A stretch of 64,000 bases of DNA, from the NCBI GenBank assembly GCA_902825875.1, contig CADECP010000001.1, forward strand, positions 1-64,000. The letters run 5' to 3'. This document shows positions 55,231 to 64,000 of the stretch, piece by piece. A model generated the notes under the pieces. The model searched no databases. It was not told where the DNA came from and worked only from the letters and a program-made list of their open reading frames with translations. The translations under genes and the position numbers were made by a program. Position 1 is the first letter of the stretch, and the number at the start of each line of letters is the position of its first letter. Source of the stretch: an uncultured Acidobacteriota bacterium. GTDB lineage: Bacteria > Acidobacteriota > Blastocatellia > RBC074.

Positions 55231-56646
55231 ATGACTTCTCACTCCCACCACGACGCAAAAGAAGACGCACAGGAGCTAGGCAAACTCGGTTACGCCCAGG
55301 AACTGTTCCGCACGATGGGCGGCTTTTCCAACTTCGCCATTTCTTTTTCAATCATTTCCATTCTGACTGGGGCAGTAACGCTTTACGGTCACGGTTTGAA
55401 GATGGGTGGCCCGGCGCAAATGTCTTTGGGCTGGCCGTTGGTCACACTGTTTACGCTGGCCGTGGTTTGCAGCATGGCGGAACTGGCGAGTGCGTTACCG
55501 ACTTCGGGCGCGATGTATCACTGGTCTTGCAAGCTGGGCGGCAAAGGATGGGGATGGTTCACGGCGTGGTTCAACATCATCGGTCAAATCGCCGCCATTG
55601 CCGGAATTGATTACGGCTGTGCGACGTTTGTCACTCCGCTGCTTGGACTGGAAGCCACGACGAACAATTTGCTGGCGGTTTACGGCGCGATTCTGCTGTC
55701 ACACGCGCTGATCAATCATTTTGGCATTCGGCTGGTTTCGTGGCTCAACGATTTCAGCGTCACGGTTCACATCATCGGAGTGATCGTCATTGTTGGAGCT
55801 TTGTTGCTGTTTGCGCCGAAACAACCGGCTAGTTTTTTCTTTGCGCGCATCACCAGCAACACCGAAGGTTGGTCGTATTCGTGGGCGTTTGTCATCGGAT
55901 TGTTGCAAGCGATGTGGACGTTCACAGGCTACGACGCTTCGGCCAGCGTTTCCGAAGAAACTGTTGACCCGCGCCGCCGCGCTCCGTGGGGAATGGTTTT
56001 GGCCGTGGTTGTTTCTTCGGTCGTTGGTTATCTGCTGCTGATTGCCTTGACGCTTTCGATCAAAGATATTCCGTCAGTGCTGGGCAATCCGCCCGAAGTC
56101 GTGACGATTTTGGTTGGCGCGCTTGGCGAAAGAGCGGGCACGGCGTTTTCGGCTCTGGCGGCAATGGCCATGTGGTTTTGCGGATTGTCTGCGGTGACGT
56201 GGTCTTCGCGCGTGATTTACGCCTTTGCCCGCGATGAAGGCATGCCGGTTTCAAAAGTCTGGCGACACGTCGGCACGAAGCACCTGACTCCGGCTCCGGC
56301 GATCTGGCTTTGTGCAATCGCGGCATTTCTGGCGGCGGTTTACAGCGGAGCGTATGCGGTTGTCACGGCCATCAGCACAATTGGCTTGTACATCTCTTAC
56401 ATCTTGCCGGTTTGGCTGCATTGGCGCAGCGGGTCGAAGCTGGAACGCGGCCCCTGGCATTTGGGTGCTTACAGCCGCGCACTGAATGTCGTGGCGATTT
56501 TGTGGGTCATCTTTCTGTGCGTTGTTTTGTGTCTGGCAGACGCCCGCACCTGGAAAGCGATTTTGGTGGTGACGATTGTGCTGGCGGCGTGGTACGGCTT
56601 GCGCGAACGCCGCCGTTTCAACGGCCCGGAATGGGCGAATCAATAG
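55231..56646 (+). CDS. APC-superfamily amino-acid permease
   Basis: 471 residues with about twelve membrane segments. The N-terminal ELGKLGYAQELFRTMGGFSNFAISFSIISILTG, with MAELASALPTSGAMYHWS and FTGYDASASVSEETVDPRRRAPWG, is the amino acid/GABA permease pattern. It would import amino acids or amines across the inner membrane. The ATG at 55231 has no visible ribosome site and follows the palindrome directly, so expression may depend on read-through from the receptor gene. The PHP gene follows after 13 bp. Confidence 0.85.
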   Translation: MTSHSHHDAKEDAQELGKLGYAQELFRTMGGFSNFAISFSIISILTGAVTLYGHGLKMGGPAQMSLGWPLVTLFTLAVVCSMAELASALPTSGAMYHWSCKLGGKGWGWFTAWFNIIGQIAAIAGIDYGCATFVTPLLGLEATTNNLLAVYGAILLSHALINHFGIRLVSWLNDFSVTVHIIGVIVIVGALLLFAPKQPASFFFARITSNTEGWSYSWAFVIGLLQAMWTFTGYDASASVSEETVDPRRRAPWGMVLAVVVSSVVGYLLLIALTLSIKDIPSVLGNPPEVVTILVGALGERAGTAFSALAAMAMWFCGLSAVTWSSRVIYAFARDEGMPVSKVWRHVGTKHLTPAPAIWLCAIAAFLAAVYSGAYAVVTAISTIGLYISYILPVWLHWRSGSKLERGPWHLGAYSRALNVVAILWVIFLCVVLCLADARTWKAILVVTIVLAAWYGLRERRRFNGPEWANQ

Positions 56647-56659
56647 GAGGATTCATCTT

Positions 56660-57667
56660 ATGCTTTCACCTCGCGCGTTCGTTGCACTTACTTTCGCAAC
56701 GGTTGCGATTCTTGTTGGAGCTTGGTCAAGCTTCTTCGCTCAGGAAAAGAAGCTCAACTGGTACAAAGGCAATACGCATACTCACACCGTCAACAGCGAT
56801 GGCGATTCGACTCCCGACGAAGTTGTCCGCTGGTATCGAGAGCACAAATACAACTTTCTGGTTTTGTCCGATCACAACTTTCTGACCGAAACCAGCGGGT
56901 TGAATTCCGTCTTTGGCGCGAAGGAAAAGTTTCTGCTGATCCCCGGCGAAGAAGTCACTGACAAGTTTGAGAAGAAAGACATTCACATCAATGGGTTGAA
57001 TCCACGCGAACTGGTCAAACCCGCAGGCGGCGACAGTGTGGTGGCGACAATTCAAAACAACGTCAACGCCATTCGCCGTGTCGAAGGCGTGCCGCACGTC
57101 AATCATCCCAACTTCAACTGGTCAATCACCGCCGACGATCTGAAGCGCATCAAGAATCTGCGCCTGTTCGAGATTTACAACGGCCACCCAACGGTCAATA
57201 ACCTTGGCGGCGGAGGTTTGCCGGGGCTTGAAGCGATGTGGGACGACATTCTTTCCAGCGGGATGGTGCAATATGGAATTGCTGTTGATGATGCTCACGT
57301 GTTCAAAGCACCTGAAGATAGAACCAAAGCACGACCCGGATTCGGTTGGGTGATGGTCAGAGCCGAGAAACTCGGCGCGACTGAAATTTTGCAGGCGTTG
57401 GAGAGCGGAAACTTTTATGCTTCGACCGGAGTCACTTTGCGCGATTATCAGGCGAGCAAAAAAGAAATCGTTCTCAACATCGCTGAACAGCCAACGGTGA
57501 AATACGCCGTGCAGTTTATTGGCCAGGGCGGCAAAGTGCTGAAAGAAGTGACGACGAACCCGGCGATTTACGCATTCAAAGGCGACGAAACGTATGTCCG
57601 CGCTCGTGTCATCGAATCGAATGGAAAGATGGCCTGGACGCAGCCAGTGTTTCCGAACAAACCTTAA
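56660..57667 (+). CDS. Exported PHP-domain phosphoesterase-like protein
   Basis: 335 residues from the ATG at 56660, with AGGAGG 9 bp upstream; the longer frame overlaps the permease. Signal peptide FVALTFATVAILVGAWSSFFAQ. PHP motifs: KGNTHTHTVNSDGDS, FLVLSDHNF, LIPGEEVTDKF, HVNHPNFNW and GIAVDDAHVF (His and Asp metal ligands). PHP proteins hydrolyse phosphoesters or phosphodiesters, and exported ones may act on nucleotides or phospho-sugars. Its position 13 bp behind the permease implies co-transcription. Confidence 0.83.
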   Translation: MLSPRAFVALTFATVAILVGAWSSFFAQEKKLNWYKGNTHTHTVNSDGDSTPDEVVRWYREHKYNFLVLSDHNFLTETSGLNSVFGAKEKFLLIPGEEVTDKFEKKDIHINGLNPRELVKPAGGDSVVATIQNNVNAIRRVEGVPHVNHPNFNWSITADDLKRIKNLRLFEIYNGHPTVNNLGGGGLPGLEAMWDDILSSGMVQYGIAVDDAHVFKAPEDRTKARPGFGWVMVRAEKLGATEILQALESGNFYASTGVTLRDYQASKKEIVLNIAEQPTVKYAVQFIGQGGKVLKEVTTNPAIYAFKGDETYVRARVIESNGKMAWTQPVFPNKP

Positions 57668-57744
57668 GCTGGCGATTCGTCGTCAGCATCTGCTACCATC
57701 CGCCGCGAATCGAACCTCAATAACTTTCTTGAATCGGGGCGCTT

Positions 57745-58374
57745 ATGAAATCAAATTTTCAGGTTAGTAAGTTTGTGTTGCTGACGGCAATCGGGATGTT
57801 GTTTTTGGGCGGCGTTTGGTTTGCCGGTTCGGCAGCCGATGTGCTCAGCGCCAAACAGGCGCGTGATTTGTTGCAACATCTGGCCGGAGCCAACTTGTCC
57901 AAAGATCAAGTTCAGATCAAAAAAGTCGAAGCCGGAATCGGCAACGGTGGCGCAATTGTCGAAGCCCAGATTGAGACCGCTTTCCGCGTCAAAAAAGAAA
58001 AAGATGGGTGGCGAATTGCCGAAGTCCGATTGGGCGACCGGCAGTGGGAATCGTTTGAATTGATCGAAGAAGCCATCAAGCGCGAAAAGGCTCGGCGAAC
58101 CACGGCGTTGATGATGCAGCTTGTTGATGGGCTGGCGGCTTATCAAAAAGAGCGCGGCCAGTTTGCCACGACCGACGAAATCGCCGAACTGCTGGATTTT
58201 CTTTCGCCGCGTTATTTGTCGTCGGCTCCGCGTTTCGACCTGTGGGGAAAAGAGTTTGACTATCGAGGCTCTTCGTTGAGCTATCGCCTGAGTTCCGCCG
58301 GCCCCGATGGTAAGAAAAACACGAAAGACGATCTGGTCGTCGAAAACGGCGCTCTCAAAACTCCATCTGAATAA
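57745..58374 (+). CDS. Exported protein with pseudopilin GspG-like C-terminus
   Basis: 209 residues. An N-terminal hydrophobic segment FVLLTAIGMLFLGGVWFAGSA serves as signal or anchor. The C-terminal half, with MMQLVDGLAAYQKERGQFATT, RFDLWGKEFDYRG and LSSAGPDGKKNTKDDL, is the major-pseudopilin end (the calcium-binding loop DPWG...YSLGADG..GT.DD). The N-terminal half does not look like a pilin and lacks the G/FTLIE site. Function unknown; it is followed by a small membrane protein. Confidence 0.7.
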   Translation: MKSNFQVSKFVLLTAIGMLFLGGVWFAGSAADVLSAKQARDLLQHLAGANLSKDQVQIKKVEAGIGNGGAIVEAQIETAFRVKKEKDGWRIAEVRLGDRQWESFELIEEAIKREKARRTTALMMQLVDGLAAYQKERGQFATTDEIAELLDFLSPRYLSSAPRFDLWGKEFDYRGSSLSYRLSSAGPDGKKNTKDDLVVENGALKTPSE

Positions 58375-58398
58375 TCAGGAGAACTGACGTCCACGCTT

Positions 58399-58902
58399 AT
58401 GGAATATCTTTCAGTCGAAAATCAAAAAGCACTCGCTCATCGTTACAAGACCGCTGTGGTCATCGTGATGGGGTTTTGCATTTCGGTAATGGTTTACATG
58501 CTGTTGGCCAGGATTTTAACGCCGAAGGAAATTACGCCCGGTAGCGAAAGCTGGCAGCAACCGGTTTATTCCGCCGCGATTGTCTTGGGATTGGTGGTCG
58601 TCGTGTTACGTCGAATTTTGTTGTCCAACATGATGATCGGCCCGGCCATTCAGCGCGGAGTTCAGGCGATTTTGCAGCATTTGTTTATGGTGACTCTGGT
58701 GATATGCGTGTTGGCGGAAATTGCCGCGATTGCCGGGCTGATTCTTTACTTTCTGACCGGAGATTCTCAGTACAGTTGGCGGTTGAGCGTCGTCGGTTTG
58801 TTTTTGCTGGCTTACAACTTTCCGCGTCGTGGCGAATGGGAACGAGCCGTCGCACATAGCGCGAATTTGAAAACCAATGCTGCTGCTCAAACCGCCAGAT
58901 GA
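58399..58902 (+). CDS. Small integral membrane protein, unknown function
   Basis: 167 residues with four predicted membrane segments (VVIVMGFCISVMVYMLLA; SAAIVLGLVVVVL; LFMVTLVICVLAEIAAIAGLILYF; VVGLFLLAYNF). I do not recognise the family. It lies 24 bp after the GspG-like gene and 31 bp before the TPR protein, so the three are probably one operon. Confidence 0.72.
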   Translation: MEYLSVENQKALAHRYKTAVVIVMGFCISVMVYMLLARILTPKEITPGSESWQQPVYSAAIVLGLVVVVLRRILLSNMMIGPAIQRGVQAILQHLFMVTLVICVLAEIAAIAGLILYFLTGDSQYSWRLSVVGLFLLAYNFPRRGEWERAVAHSANLKTNAAAQTAR

Positions 58903-58933
58903 GTTCACTTTTGAGGCAGGTTGAGGAGATGTT

Positions 58934-60988
58934 TTGACGAAAACGATTGCCAGGTTGATGTTGAGTTTGGTGGTTGCGTTTGGCTGTGGGCTGACAGTGC
59001 TGGCTCAACCGGCGGCTTTTTCACAGGTGGATGTGGCGGCATCGAAGCGCCGGCAGGAAGCTCACTTCAAATACTTCGAAGCGCAGCGGCTAAAAGGCGA
59101 AGCTCAGCGAACTCGCAGCCGTCAATTGCTGGAAGAATCCATTCGCGCTTTGCAGGAAACCATCCAGCTTGATCCGACCGCCGCCGAACCTCACGTTGAT
59201 CTTGGCGAGCTTTATTTCTTCTACCTTTCCCAACACATTCAAGCCGAGCGAGAAGCTCTGGAAGCGGTTCGACTCGATCCTGCGGGCGTTAGCGGGCATT
59301 TGTTGCTGGCGCGATTGAGGATTTTCAGCGTCAAAAGTGAGAACAATCCACGCACAATTTCGGTTGAACGGGCAATCGTTGCTTATGAAAAAGTAGCCGA
59401 ACTTGATCCGAAAAACGCCGAAGCCTGGGCGTTTCTTGCCGAGTTGTATTCGCAACGAAACCAGATCGAAAAACAGATTCAAGCGTTGGAAAAATGGGCT
59501 GGCGCTCCTGTGCCTACAGAGCAGTTTTTCTTTCAGTCCCTGTCGAACGCGGAACTGTCGCCTGATCGCGCTTACTACCAGCTTTCGCAGCTTTACCTGA
59601 GCCAGGGGAAAAATCGTGAAGCGATCAGTGCTGCTCGCCGCGCTTATGAAATGAACCCGGACGACAACGATTATGGTCGCAATTTGATCGGCATATTGCG
59701 CGTTGCCGGAACCAGCGACGAAGAGGTACGAACTCTCGGCCAGTTGTTCAAAACGGCCAACAGTTCCGGGTTGTTGCTTGGATACGGTTCGGCGCTGGTT
59801 CGCGCAGGGCGATATGTCGAAGCCACTGAGCGCATGCGTGAATACGTCAAGCTGGAACCTGCAAACTTGAACGCTTACGGGTTGTTGGCCATTGCTCAGC
59901 GCAGAGCCGGGCAGCGCATTGCCGCCGTCGAAACGCTGAAAACCGCCCTGACCAAAGTCGAATCCGAGCCTAGAACCGATTTGATGTTGGAATTGGCGCA
60001 AACGCACGAAGAGCTTGGTCGTAACGAAGATGCCATCACGCAATACGAACAAGCCTTTGAACATTACACCGGCAAAACCGTTTTGACTCCGGCCAACACG
60101 CCGCTGTTCAACGAAGTTGTTCATCGTCTGACAAAAGTGTTTCGCCGGTTGGGCAGCCAGTCAAAGATTCAAGCTTTGCTTGCTCGTACGCGGCGGTTGG
60201 TTGATGAACACAACCCGATTGTCGAATTGATGACCATCGAAGGCTTGCGCGAAGATGGGAAGAATCGTGAAGCTTTGGAATTGACGCGCGCTGCGGCTCG
60301 CCGTTATCAGGACGACCGTTCGCTGAAATTCACTGAAGCTTTAATCCTCAGCGATCTGAACCGCGTAAATGAGAGCGCCGACCTGCTGCGCGATATGATG
60401 AAAGGGCACGCCGAAGACGATCCTGAAGACGCCGGAATTTATTTGTTGCTGGGCGGTGTTTACTTACAACACGGCAAGCTCAAAGAAGCCGATGAGGCGA
60501 CTCGTAAATCCATCAGGCTGAATCCGGAAGACCCCGAAGGCTCAATTCAGTTGAGTTCGACTCTGGAAAAAGCAGGGCAGTTTGACCTTGCTGAAAAAGG
60601 GCTGCGCGATTTGCTGAAACAACATCCTGATAATGCAACGGCGATGAACAATCTAGGATACTTTCTGTTGGAACGCACCAACCGTTATGCCGAAGCTCTG
60701 AAGTTGATCGAACAGGCCATCACCATCGAACCCATCAACGGCAGCTTTCTGGATAGTTTGGGATGGGCGCATTTCAAACTCGGCAATCCTGAAAAAGCCC
60801 GCGAGATTCTGGAAAAGGCTCTGACTTATTCGCCACGCAGTGCTACCACCCGCGAACATTTGGGCGATGTGCTACAAAAAATTGGCCGTATGGCAGAAGC
60901 TCGGCGGAACTGGGAAAAAGCTTTGGAGCTTTCGCTGGAAGCCGATGAAATCGCTCGGCTGAAGGTGAAGCTGAAAGCAGGGCGATAA
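58934..60988 (+). CDS. Exported TPR-repeat protein
   Basis: 684 residues starting at a TTG (58934): GAGGAG lies 5 bp upstream, and the nearby ATG at 58929 runs into a stop after two codons. Signal peptide MLSLVVAFGCGLTVLAQ. The remainder is TPR-like helical repeats: EESIRALQETIQLDPTAAEP, IVAYEKVAELDPKNAEAWAF, AISAARRAYEMNPDDNDYG, EADEATRKSIRLNPEDPEGS and ALKLIEQAITIEPINGSF, with ILEKALTYSPRSATTREH at the end. Such proteins scaffold outer-membrane or periplasmic complexes. Linked upstream to the membrane and GspG-like genes. Confidence 0.85.
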   Translation: MTKTIARLMLSLVVAFGCGLTVLAQPAAFSQVDVAASKRRQEAHFKYFEAQRLKGEAQRTRSRQLLEESIRALQETIQLDPTAAEPHVDLGELYFFYLSQHIQAEREALEAVRLDPAGVSGHLLLARLRIFSVKSENNPRTISVERAIVAYEKVAELDPKNAEAWAFLAELYSQRNQIEKQIQALEKWAGAPVPTEQFFFQSLSNAELSPDRAYYQLSQLYLSQGKNREAISAARRAYEMNPDDNDYGRNLIGILRVAGTSDEEVRTLGQLFKTANSSGLLLGYGSALVRAGRYVEATERMREYVKLEPANLNAYGLLAIAQRRAGQRIAAVETLKTALTKVESEPRTDLMLELAQTHEELGRNEDAITQYEQAFEHYTGKTVLTPANTPLFNEVVHRLTKVFRRLGSQSKIQALLARTRRLVDEHNPIVELMTIEGLREDGKNREALELTRAAARRYQDDRSLKFTEALILSDLNRVNESADLLRDMMKGHAEDDPEDAGIYLLLGGVYLQHGKLKEADEATRKSIRLNPEDPEGSIQLSSTLEKAGQFDLAEKGLRDLLKQHPDNATAMNNLGYFLLERTNRYAEALKLIEQAITIEPINGSFLDSLGWAHFKLGNPEKAREILEKALTYSPRSATTREHLGDVLQKIGRMAEARRNWEKALELSLEADEIARLKVKLKAGR

Positions 60989-61058
60989 AGGGCTTACGCA
61001 AAACCAAAGAGCTAACGCAAAGACGCTAGGAAGCAAAGGCGCGAAGCCTTGAATCAAG

Positions 61059-61970
61059 ATGAAATTGACCCTTCCTTCTTTCGCCAAAATCAACTGGACG
61101 CTGGAAATTCTGGGCAAGCGCCCGGATGGCTACCACGAATTGCGGACGCTGTTGCAAACGGTCAGTGTCGCCGATGAATTGGTCTTTGAAACTTTAGAGC
61201 AGGGAATTGAAATCGTTTGCGATCATCCTGATGTGCCTTGCGACGAAACCAATCTGGTACATCGAGCGGCGACGCTTTTGGCAGAATTCTCTGGTGTTAC
61301 GACCGGAGTTCGCGTGACAATCACGAAACGAATTCCTACGGCTGCCGGCTTGGGCGGGGGCAGCGGAAATGCCGCGGTGACGTTGCTTGCGTTGCAGAAA
61401 CTTTGGCAGGTGAATCTTGCGCCCCGCGACTTGTTCGAGCTTGGCGCGAAGCTTGGAGCCGATGTTCCGTTTTTTTTCGTCGGGGGAACTTGTCTGGGCG
61501 TCGGGCGCGGAGATGAAATTTACGCTCTGGCCGACATCAAAACCGACAATTTGCTGCTGGTAAATGCTGGCATTTTAGTCCCGACGCGAGAAGTTTACGG
61601 AGCTTTGCCGCCTGAGTTGACAAACCCTAGTGCCATCCATAAGATGCCGACTTCTTTCGAGGTCGCCTACGCGGCCACAACACTCCAAGACGAGCAAATC
61701 AGGCTGAAAAATGATCTGGAAATTCCGGTTCTGGCCCGTCACGGGCTGCTCGGCGAGATCAAACAGAAGTTACATCGGGCAGGCGCGAATGGGGTTTTGA
61801 TGTCGGGGAGTGGCTCGACGATTTTTGCGATCTTTGACAGCGATAACGCGCGCGACAGCGCGCAACGCGAATTGAGTCAAAACGGCTGGTGGTGCGCTCC
61901 GGCACGCACGCTGGGCCGTGATGAGTATCAAGCGTTTTACAGACAAGCGTTCGCGAAGGTTCAGGCTTGA
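61059..61970 (+). CDS. ispE: 4-diphosphocytidyl-2-C-methyl-D-erythritol kinase
   Basis: 303 residues. The GHMP-kinase pattern is clear: FAKINWTLEILGKRPDGYHEL, IPTAAGLGGGSGNAAVTLLAL (ATP loop), LGADVPFFFVGGTCLGVGRGD and GVLMSGSGSTIFAIF. It phosphorylates CDP-ME in the non-mevalonate isoprenoid pathway. It heads the order ispE - tRNA-Gln - prs - rplY - pth, conserved in many bacteria. Confidence 0.95.
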   Translation: MKLTLPSFAKINWTLEILGKRPDGYHELRTLLQTVSVADELVFETLEQGIEIVCDHPDVPCDETNLVHRAATLLAEFSGVTTGVRVTITKRIPTAAGLGGGSGNAAVTLLALQKLWQVNLAPRDLFELGAKLGADVPFFFVGGTCLGVGRGDEIYALADIKTDNLLLVNAGILVPTREVYGALPPELTNPSAIHKMPTSFEVAYAATTLQDEQIRLKNDLEIPVLARHGLLGEIKQKLHRAGANGVLMSGSGSTIFAIFDSDNARDSAQRELSQNGWWCAPARTLGRDEYQAFYRQAFAKVQA

Positions 61971-62094
61971 GCCAGGTTGTTCAGAAGCTCGCCGTTCGCT
62001 GGCGAAAATCCGATGCAGGCATCGTGGGAGTTCTCGCAAGGATTTCTTGCGCGACTCAATTCGTAATTTTCAAGATCGCAATTATTAAGCTTGT

Positions 62095-62169
<75 letters not shown>

Positions 62170-62179
62170 CAAATGCAAT

Positions 62180-62250
62180 GATGAGTGCTGAGGATTGAGC
62201 TAACGAGTGACGATCAAAATCAATCACTCTGTCGGTTCTCAGCACTCATC
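62180..62250 (+). terminator. Hairpin between tRNA-Gln and prs
   Basis: GATGAGTGCTGAG (62180-62192) pairs perfectly with CTCAGCACTCATC (62238-62250) across a 45-base centre, followed by GTTATTTATA. It lies between the tRNA and the GTG of prs and may terminate or process the tRNA transcript. Confidence 0.65.
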
Positions 62251-62267
62251 GTTATTTATAGAGAGCC

Positions 62268-63215
62268 GTGAAAAGCCTTCAAATCTTTTCGGGCAACGCC
62301 CACCGCTCACTGGCTGAAGAAATTTGCCAGTATTTGGGAATCGGACTGGGTCGAGCCAACACAACACGCTTTCCTGACGGAGAATTCAACTTCCAGATTC
62401 TGGAAAATGTACGCGGCGGAGATGTTTTCATCGTGCAATCTACCTGCCCGCCGGTTGATTCGCACCTGATGGAATTGCTGATTATGATTGACGCTTTCCG
62501 GCGTTCATCGGCGGATCGCATTACGGCGGTAATTCCTTATTACGGTTATGCTCGCGGCGACAAAAAAGACAGGCCGCGAATTCCGATTTCGGCTCGGCTG
62601 GTGGCCAATCTGATTACCACAGCCGGAGCGAATCGAGTCCTGGCAGTTGATCTGCACGCGCCGCAGATTCAAGGCTTTTTTGACATTCCGGTAGATCACC
62701 TGTTTGCGGCTCCGGTGATGATTGATTATTTCGACAGCAACCCGATTGAAGATTTGGTGGTTGTCGCACCCGATCCCGGTGGAGCCGAGCGCGCCAGAGC
62801 TTACGCAAAACGCCTGAACGCCGATTTCGCCATCGTTGACAAGCGTCGGGACAAATCGCAGCCCGGTCATTCCGAAGCGGAAGTGATGCACGTGGTCGGC
62901 AATGTCGAAGGCCGCAACGCCTTGATCGTTGACGATATGGTGGATACCGCCGGAACGCTGACGAAAGTCGCTGAGGCATTGCACAAAAAAGGCGCGCAGA
63001 AAATTTTGACAAGTTGTGTTCACGCAGTTCTTTCCGGCAACGCCATCGAGCGCATTTGCAGTTCGCCGCTCGAAAAGGTGATTACTACCAATTCAATGCC
63101 GCCCAAAGAAGAGTGCGCGCCGTCCAGGTTTGAATACCTGAGCATTGCGCCGTTGCTGGCCGAAGCGATCAAGTCCATTCACGAAGAAAGTTCGGTCAGC
63201 CGGTTATTCATCTAG
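62268..63215 (+). CDS. prs: Ribose-phosphate pyrophosphokinase (PRPP synthetase)
   Basis: 315 residues starting at a GTG (62268) with a GAGAG-type ribosome site. LQIFSGNAHRSLAEEICQYLG, RFPDGEFNFQILENVRGGDVFIVQS, PYYGYARGDKKDRPRIPISA, LAVDLHAPQIQGFFDIPVDHL and the PRPP loop ALIVDDMVDTAGTL are all present. It makes PRPP from ribose-5-phosphate and ATP. Confidence 0.97.
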   Translation: MKSLQIFSGNAHRSLAEEICQYLGIGLGRANTTRFPDGEFNFQILENVRGGDVFIVQSTCPPVDSHLMELLIMIDAFRRSSADRITAVIPYYGYARGDKKDRPRIPISARLVANLITTAGANRVLAVDLHAPQIQGFFDIPVDHLFAAPVMIDYFDSNPIEDLVVVAPDPGGAERARAYAKRLNADFAIVDKRRDKSQPGHSEAEVMHVVGNVEGRNALIVDDMVDTAGTLTKVAEALHKKGAQKILTSCVHAVLSGNAIERICSSPLEKVITTNSMPPKEECAPSRFEYLSIAPLLAEAIKSIHEESSVSRLFI

Positions 63216-63249
63216 TTTTTTGAGATTTGAACTCATCTGAAGGAGAGTT

Positions 63250-63888
63250 ATGAGCTTCGATAACAGCATTTCATTGTCTGCATCAAATCGCACAGAGCGG
63301 GGCAAAAACGCTTCGCGCCGGTTGCGAGCCGCCAATCTGGTTCCTGTCACTGTGTACGGCGGAGGTCACGAGGCCACCAGCGCGACGGTTGCCAAACGCG
63401 AATTTGCTTCGCTGATCCGCCATCACGGACGGAATGTCATTTTCACACTCGATGTCGAAGGCGCTGCAACTCCGGTCAAGATTGCCGATGTGCAGATTGA
63501 TCCGATCAAAGGCTTTTTGGTTCACGCCGACCTGATGCGGATTTCGTTGACCGAAAAAGCCAAATTCGATGTGCAGATCAAAATTGTCGGCGAAGCCGAC
63601 GGAGTCAGAAATTTCGGTGGCATTCTGGATGTTCCTACTCATACGCTCGAAATTCGCTGTTTGCCGACAGATATTCCGTCAGTCATCGAAGTTGATGTCA
63701 CCAACCTCGGACTCGGCGCTCACTTGAGCGTCAAGGATTTGAAGCTGGGCGATGAGATCGAATTGTTGGACGACCCTGAAAAAGTTTTGGCGACTGTTGT
63801 TTCTCCGAAGGCGGAAGAAACTGCTGAAGCCGGAGCCGCCGAACCTGAAGTCATCAAGAAGGGTAAAGGCGAGGAAGACAAAAAGTAA
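63250..63888 (+). CDS. rplY: 50S ribosomal protein L25/general stress protein Ctc
   Basis: 212 residues with AAGGAGAG before the ATG. The N-terminal L25 domain ([60 protein letters not shown]) binds 5S rRNA. The C-terminal TL5 beta domain is present ([26 protein letters not shown]), and an acidic/lysine tail follows. This is the long Ctc form. It precedes pth as in many genomes. Confidence 0.95.
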   Translation: MSFDNSISLSASNRTERGKNASRRLRAANLVPVTVYGGGHEATSATVAKREFASLIRHHGRNVIFTLDVEGAATPVKIADVQIDPIKGFLVHADLMRISLTEKAKFDVQIKIVGEADGVRNFGGILDVPTHTLEIRCLPTDIPSVIEVDVTNLGLGAHLSVKDLKLGDEIELLDDPEKVLATVVSPKAEETAEAGAAEPEVIKKGKGEEDKK

Positions 63889-63926
63889 TTTTGGAATGCC
63901 GGTTAGTCACGGCAATCTGCGGCTTT

Positions 63927-64000
63927 ATGTGGTTGATCGTTGGCCTAGGCAATCCCGGTGCGAAATACGAATTTACGCGCCACAATTGCGGATTCCTGGT
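63927..64000 (+). CDS. pth: Peptidyl-tRNA hydrolase, partial (N-terminus only)
   Basis: The ATG at 63927 opens [20 protein letters not shown] and continues CGF to the window edge. LGNPG..Y..TRHN is the signature of bacterial Pth, which releases peptides from stalled peptidyl-tRNA. 24 codons are visible; the rest lies beyond the window. The prs-rplY-pth order supports the call. Confidence 0.95.
   Translation, partial: MWLIVGLGNPGAKYEFTRHNCGFL

Overview
This 64 kb window looks like a chromosomal segment from a Gram-negative soil bacterium. The best guess is Acidobacteriota, possibly Blastocatellia. That is an inference from two large Oar-like TonB-dependent receptors with N-terminal carboxypeptidase-regulatory domains, KdsA (lipopolysaccharide Kdo synthesis), giant secreted multidomain proteins, a KorAB/NuoI cluster and moderate GC. 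No 16S gene is present to confirm it. Genes are dense, and most start sites can be set by a Shine-Dalgarno sequence or by operon overlap.

Layout. 1-4433 (minus): an apparent four-gene operon of ParD-like antitoxin, ParE-like toxin, KAP P-loop NTPase and NACHT NTPase, the last running off the left edge in LDR tetrapeptide repeats. 4493-10335 (minus): cysteine-desulfurase-like enzyme, vanadium-type haloperoxidase, LarA-like racemase, MFS exporter and tRNA-Leu. 10424-14784 (minus): a vWA / PP2C / kinase-HhH-TPR triad of the type described as TerY-P, with a dispersed palindrome between phosphatase and kinase. 15234-26277 (plus): two giant secreted proteins, a nuclease-like protein and a subtilisin-like protease, sharing a roughly 425-residue C-terminal module. 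26504-30602: korA, a Uma2-family gene, korB and a NuoI-like ferredoxin. 30729-34528: a PHP-SMC ATPase overlapping an AlbA_2/Schlafen-type protein, a second defence-like pair.

35354-38635: pyrG, kdsA and a PIN-domain toxin-antitoxin pair. 38799-42556: an M1-aminopeptidase-like protein without its zinc motif, tRNA-Lys, a long perfect hairpin and a GH19 lysozyme/chitinase fused to a histone-H1-like tail. 42649-57667: two TonB receptors flanking GHL10, Rpn-type nuclease and beta-lactamase/NamZ genes, then an amino-acid permease and a secreted PHP protein, suggesting cell-wall or glycan scavenging. 57745-60988: exported and membrane proteins of unknown role and a TPR protein. 61059-64000: a housekeeping block of ispE, tRNA-Gln, prs, rplY/ctc and the start of pth.

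The most interesting content is the three separate conflict/signalling modules: ParDE-KAP-NACHT, the TerY-P-like triad and PHP-SMC/AlbA_2. All assignments come from reading motifs by eye; no database search was possible.
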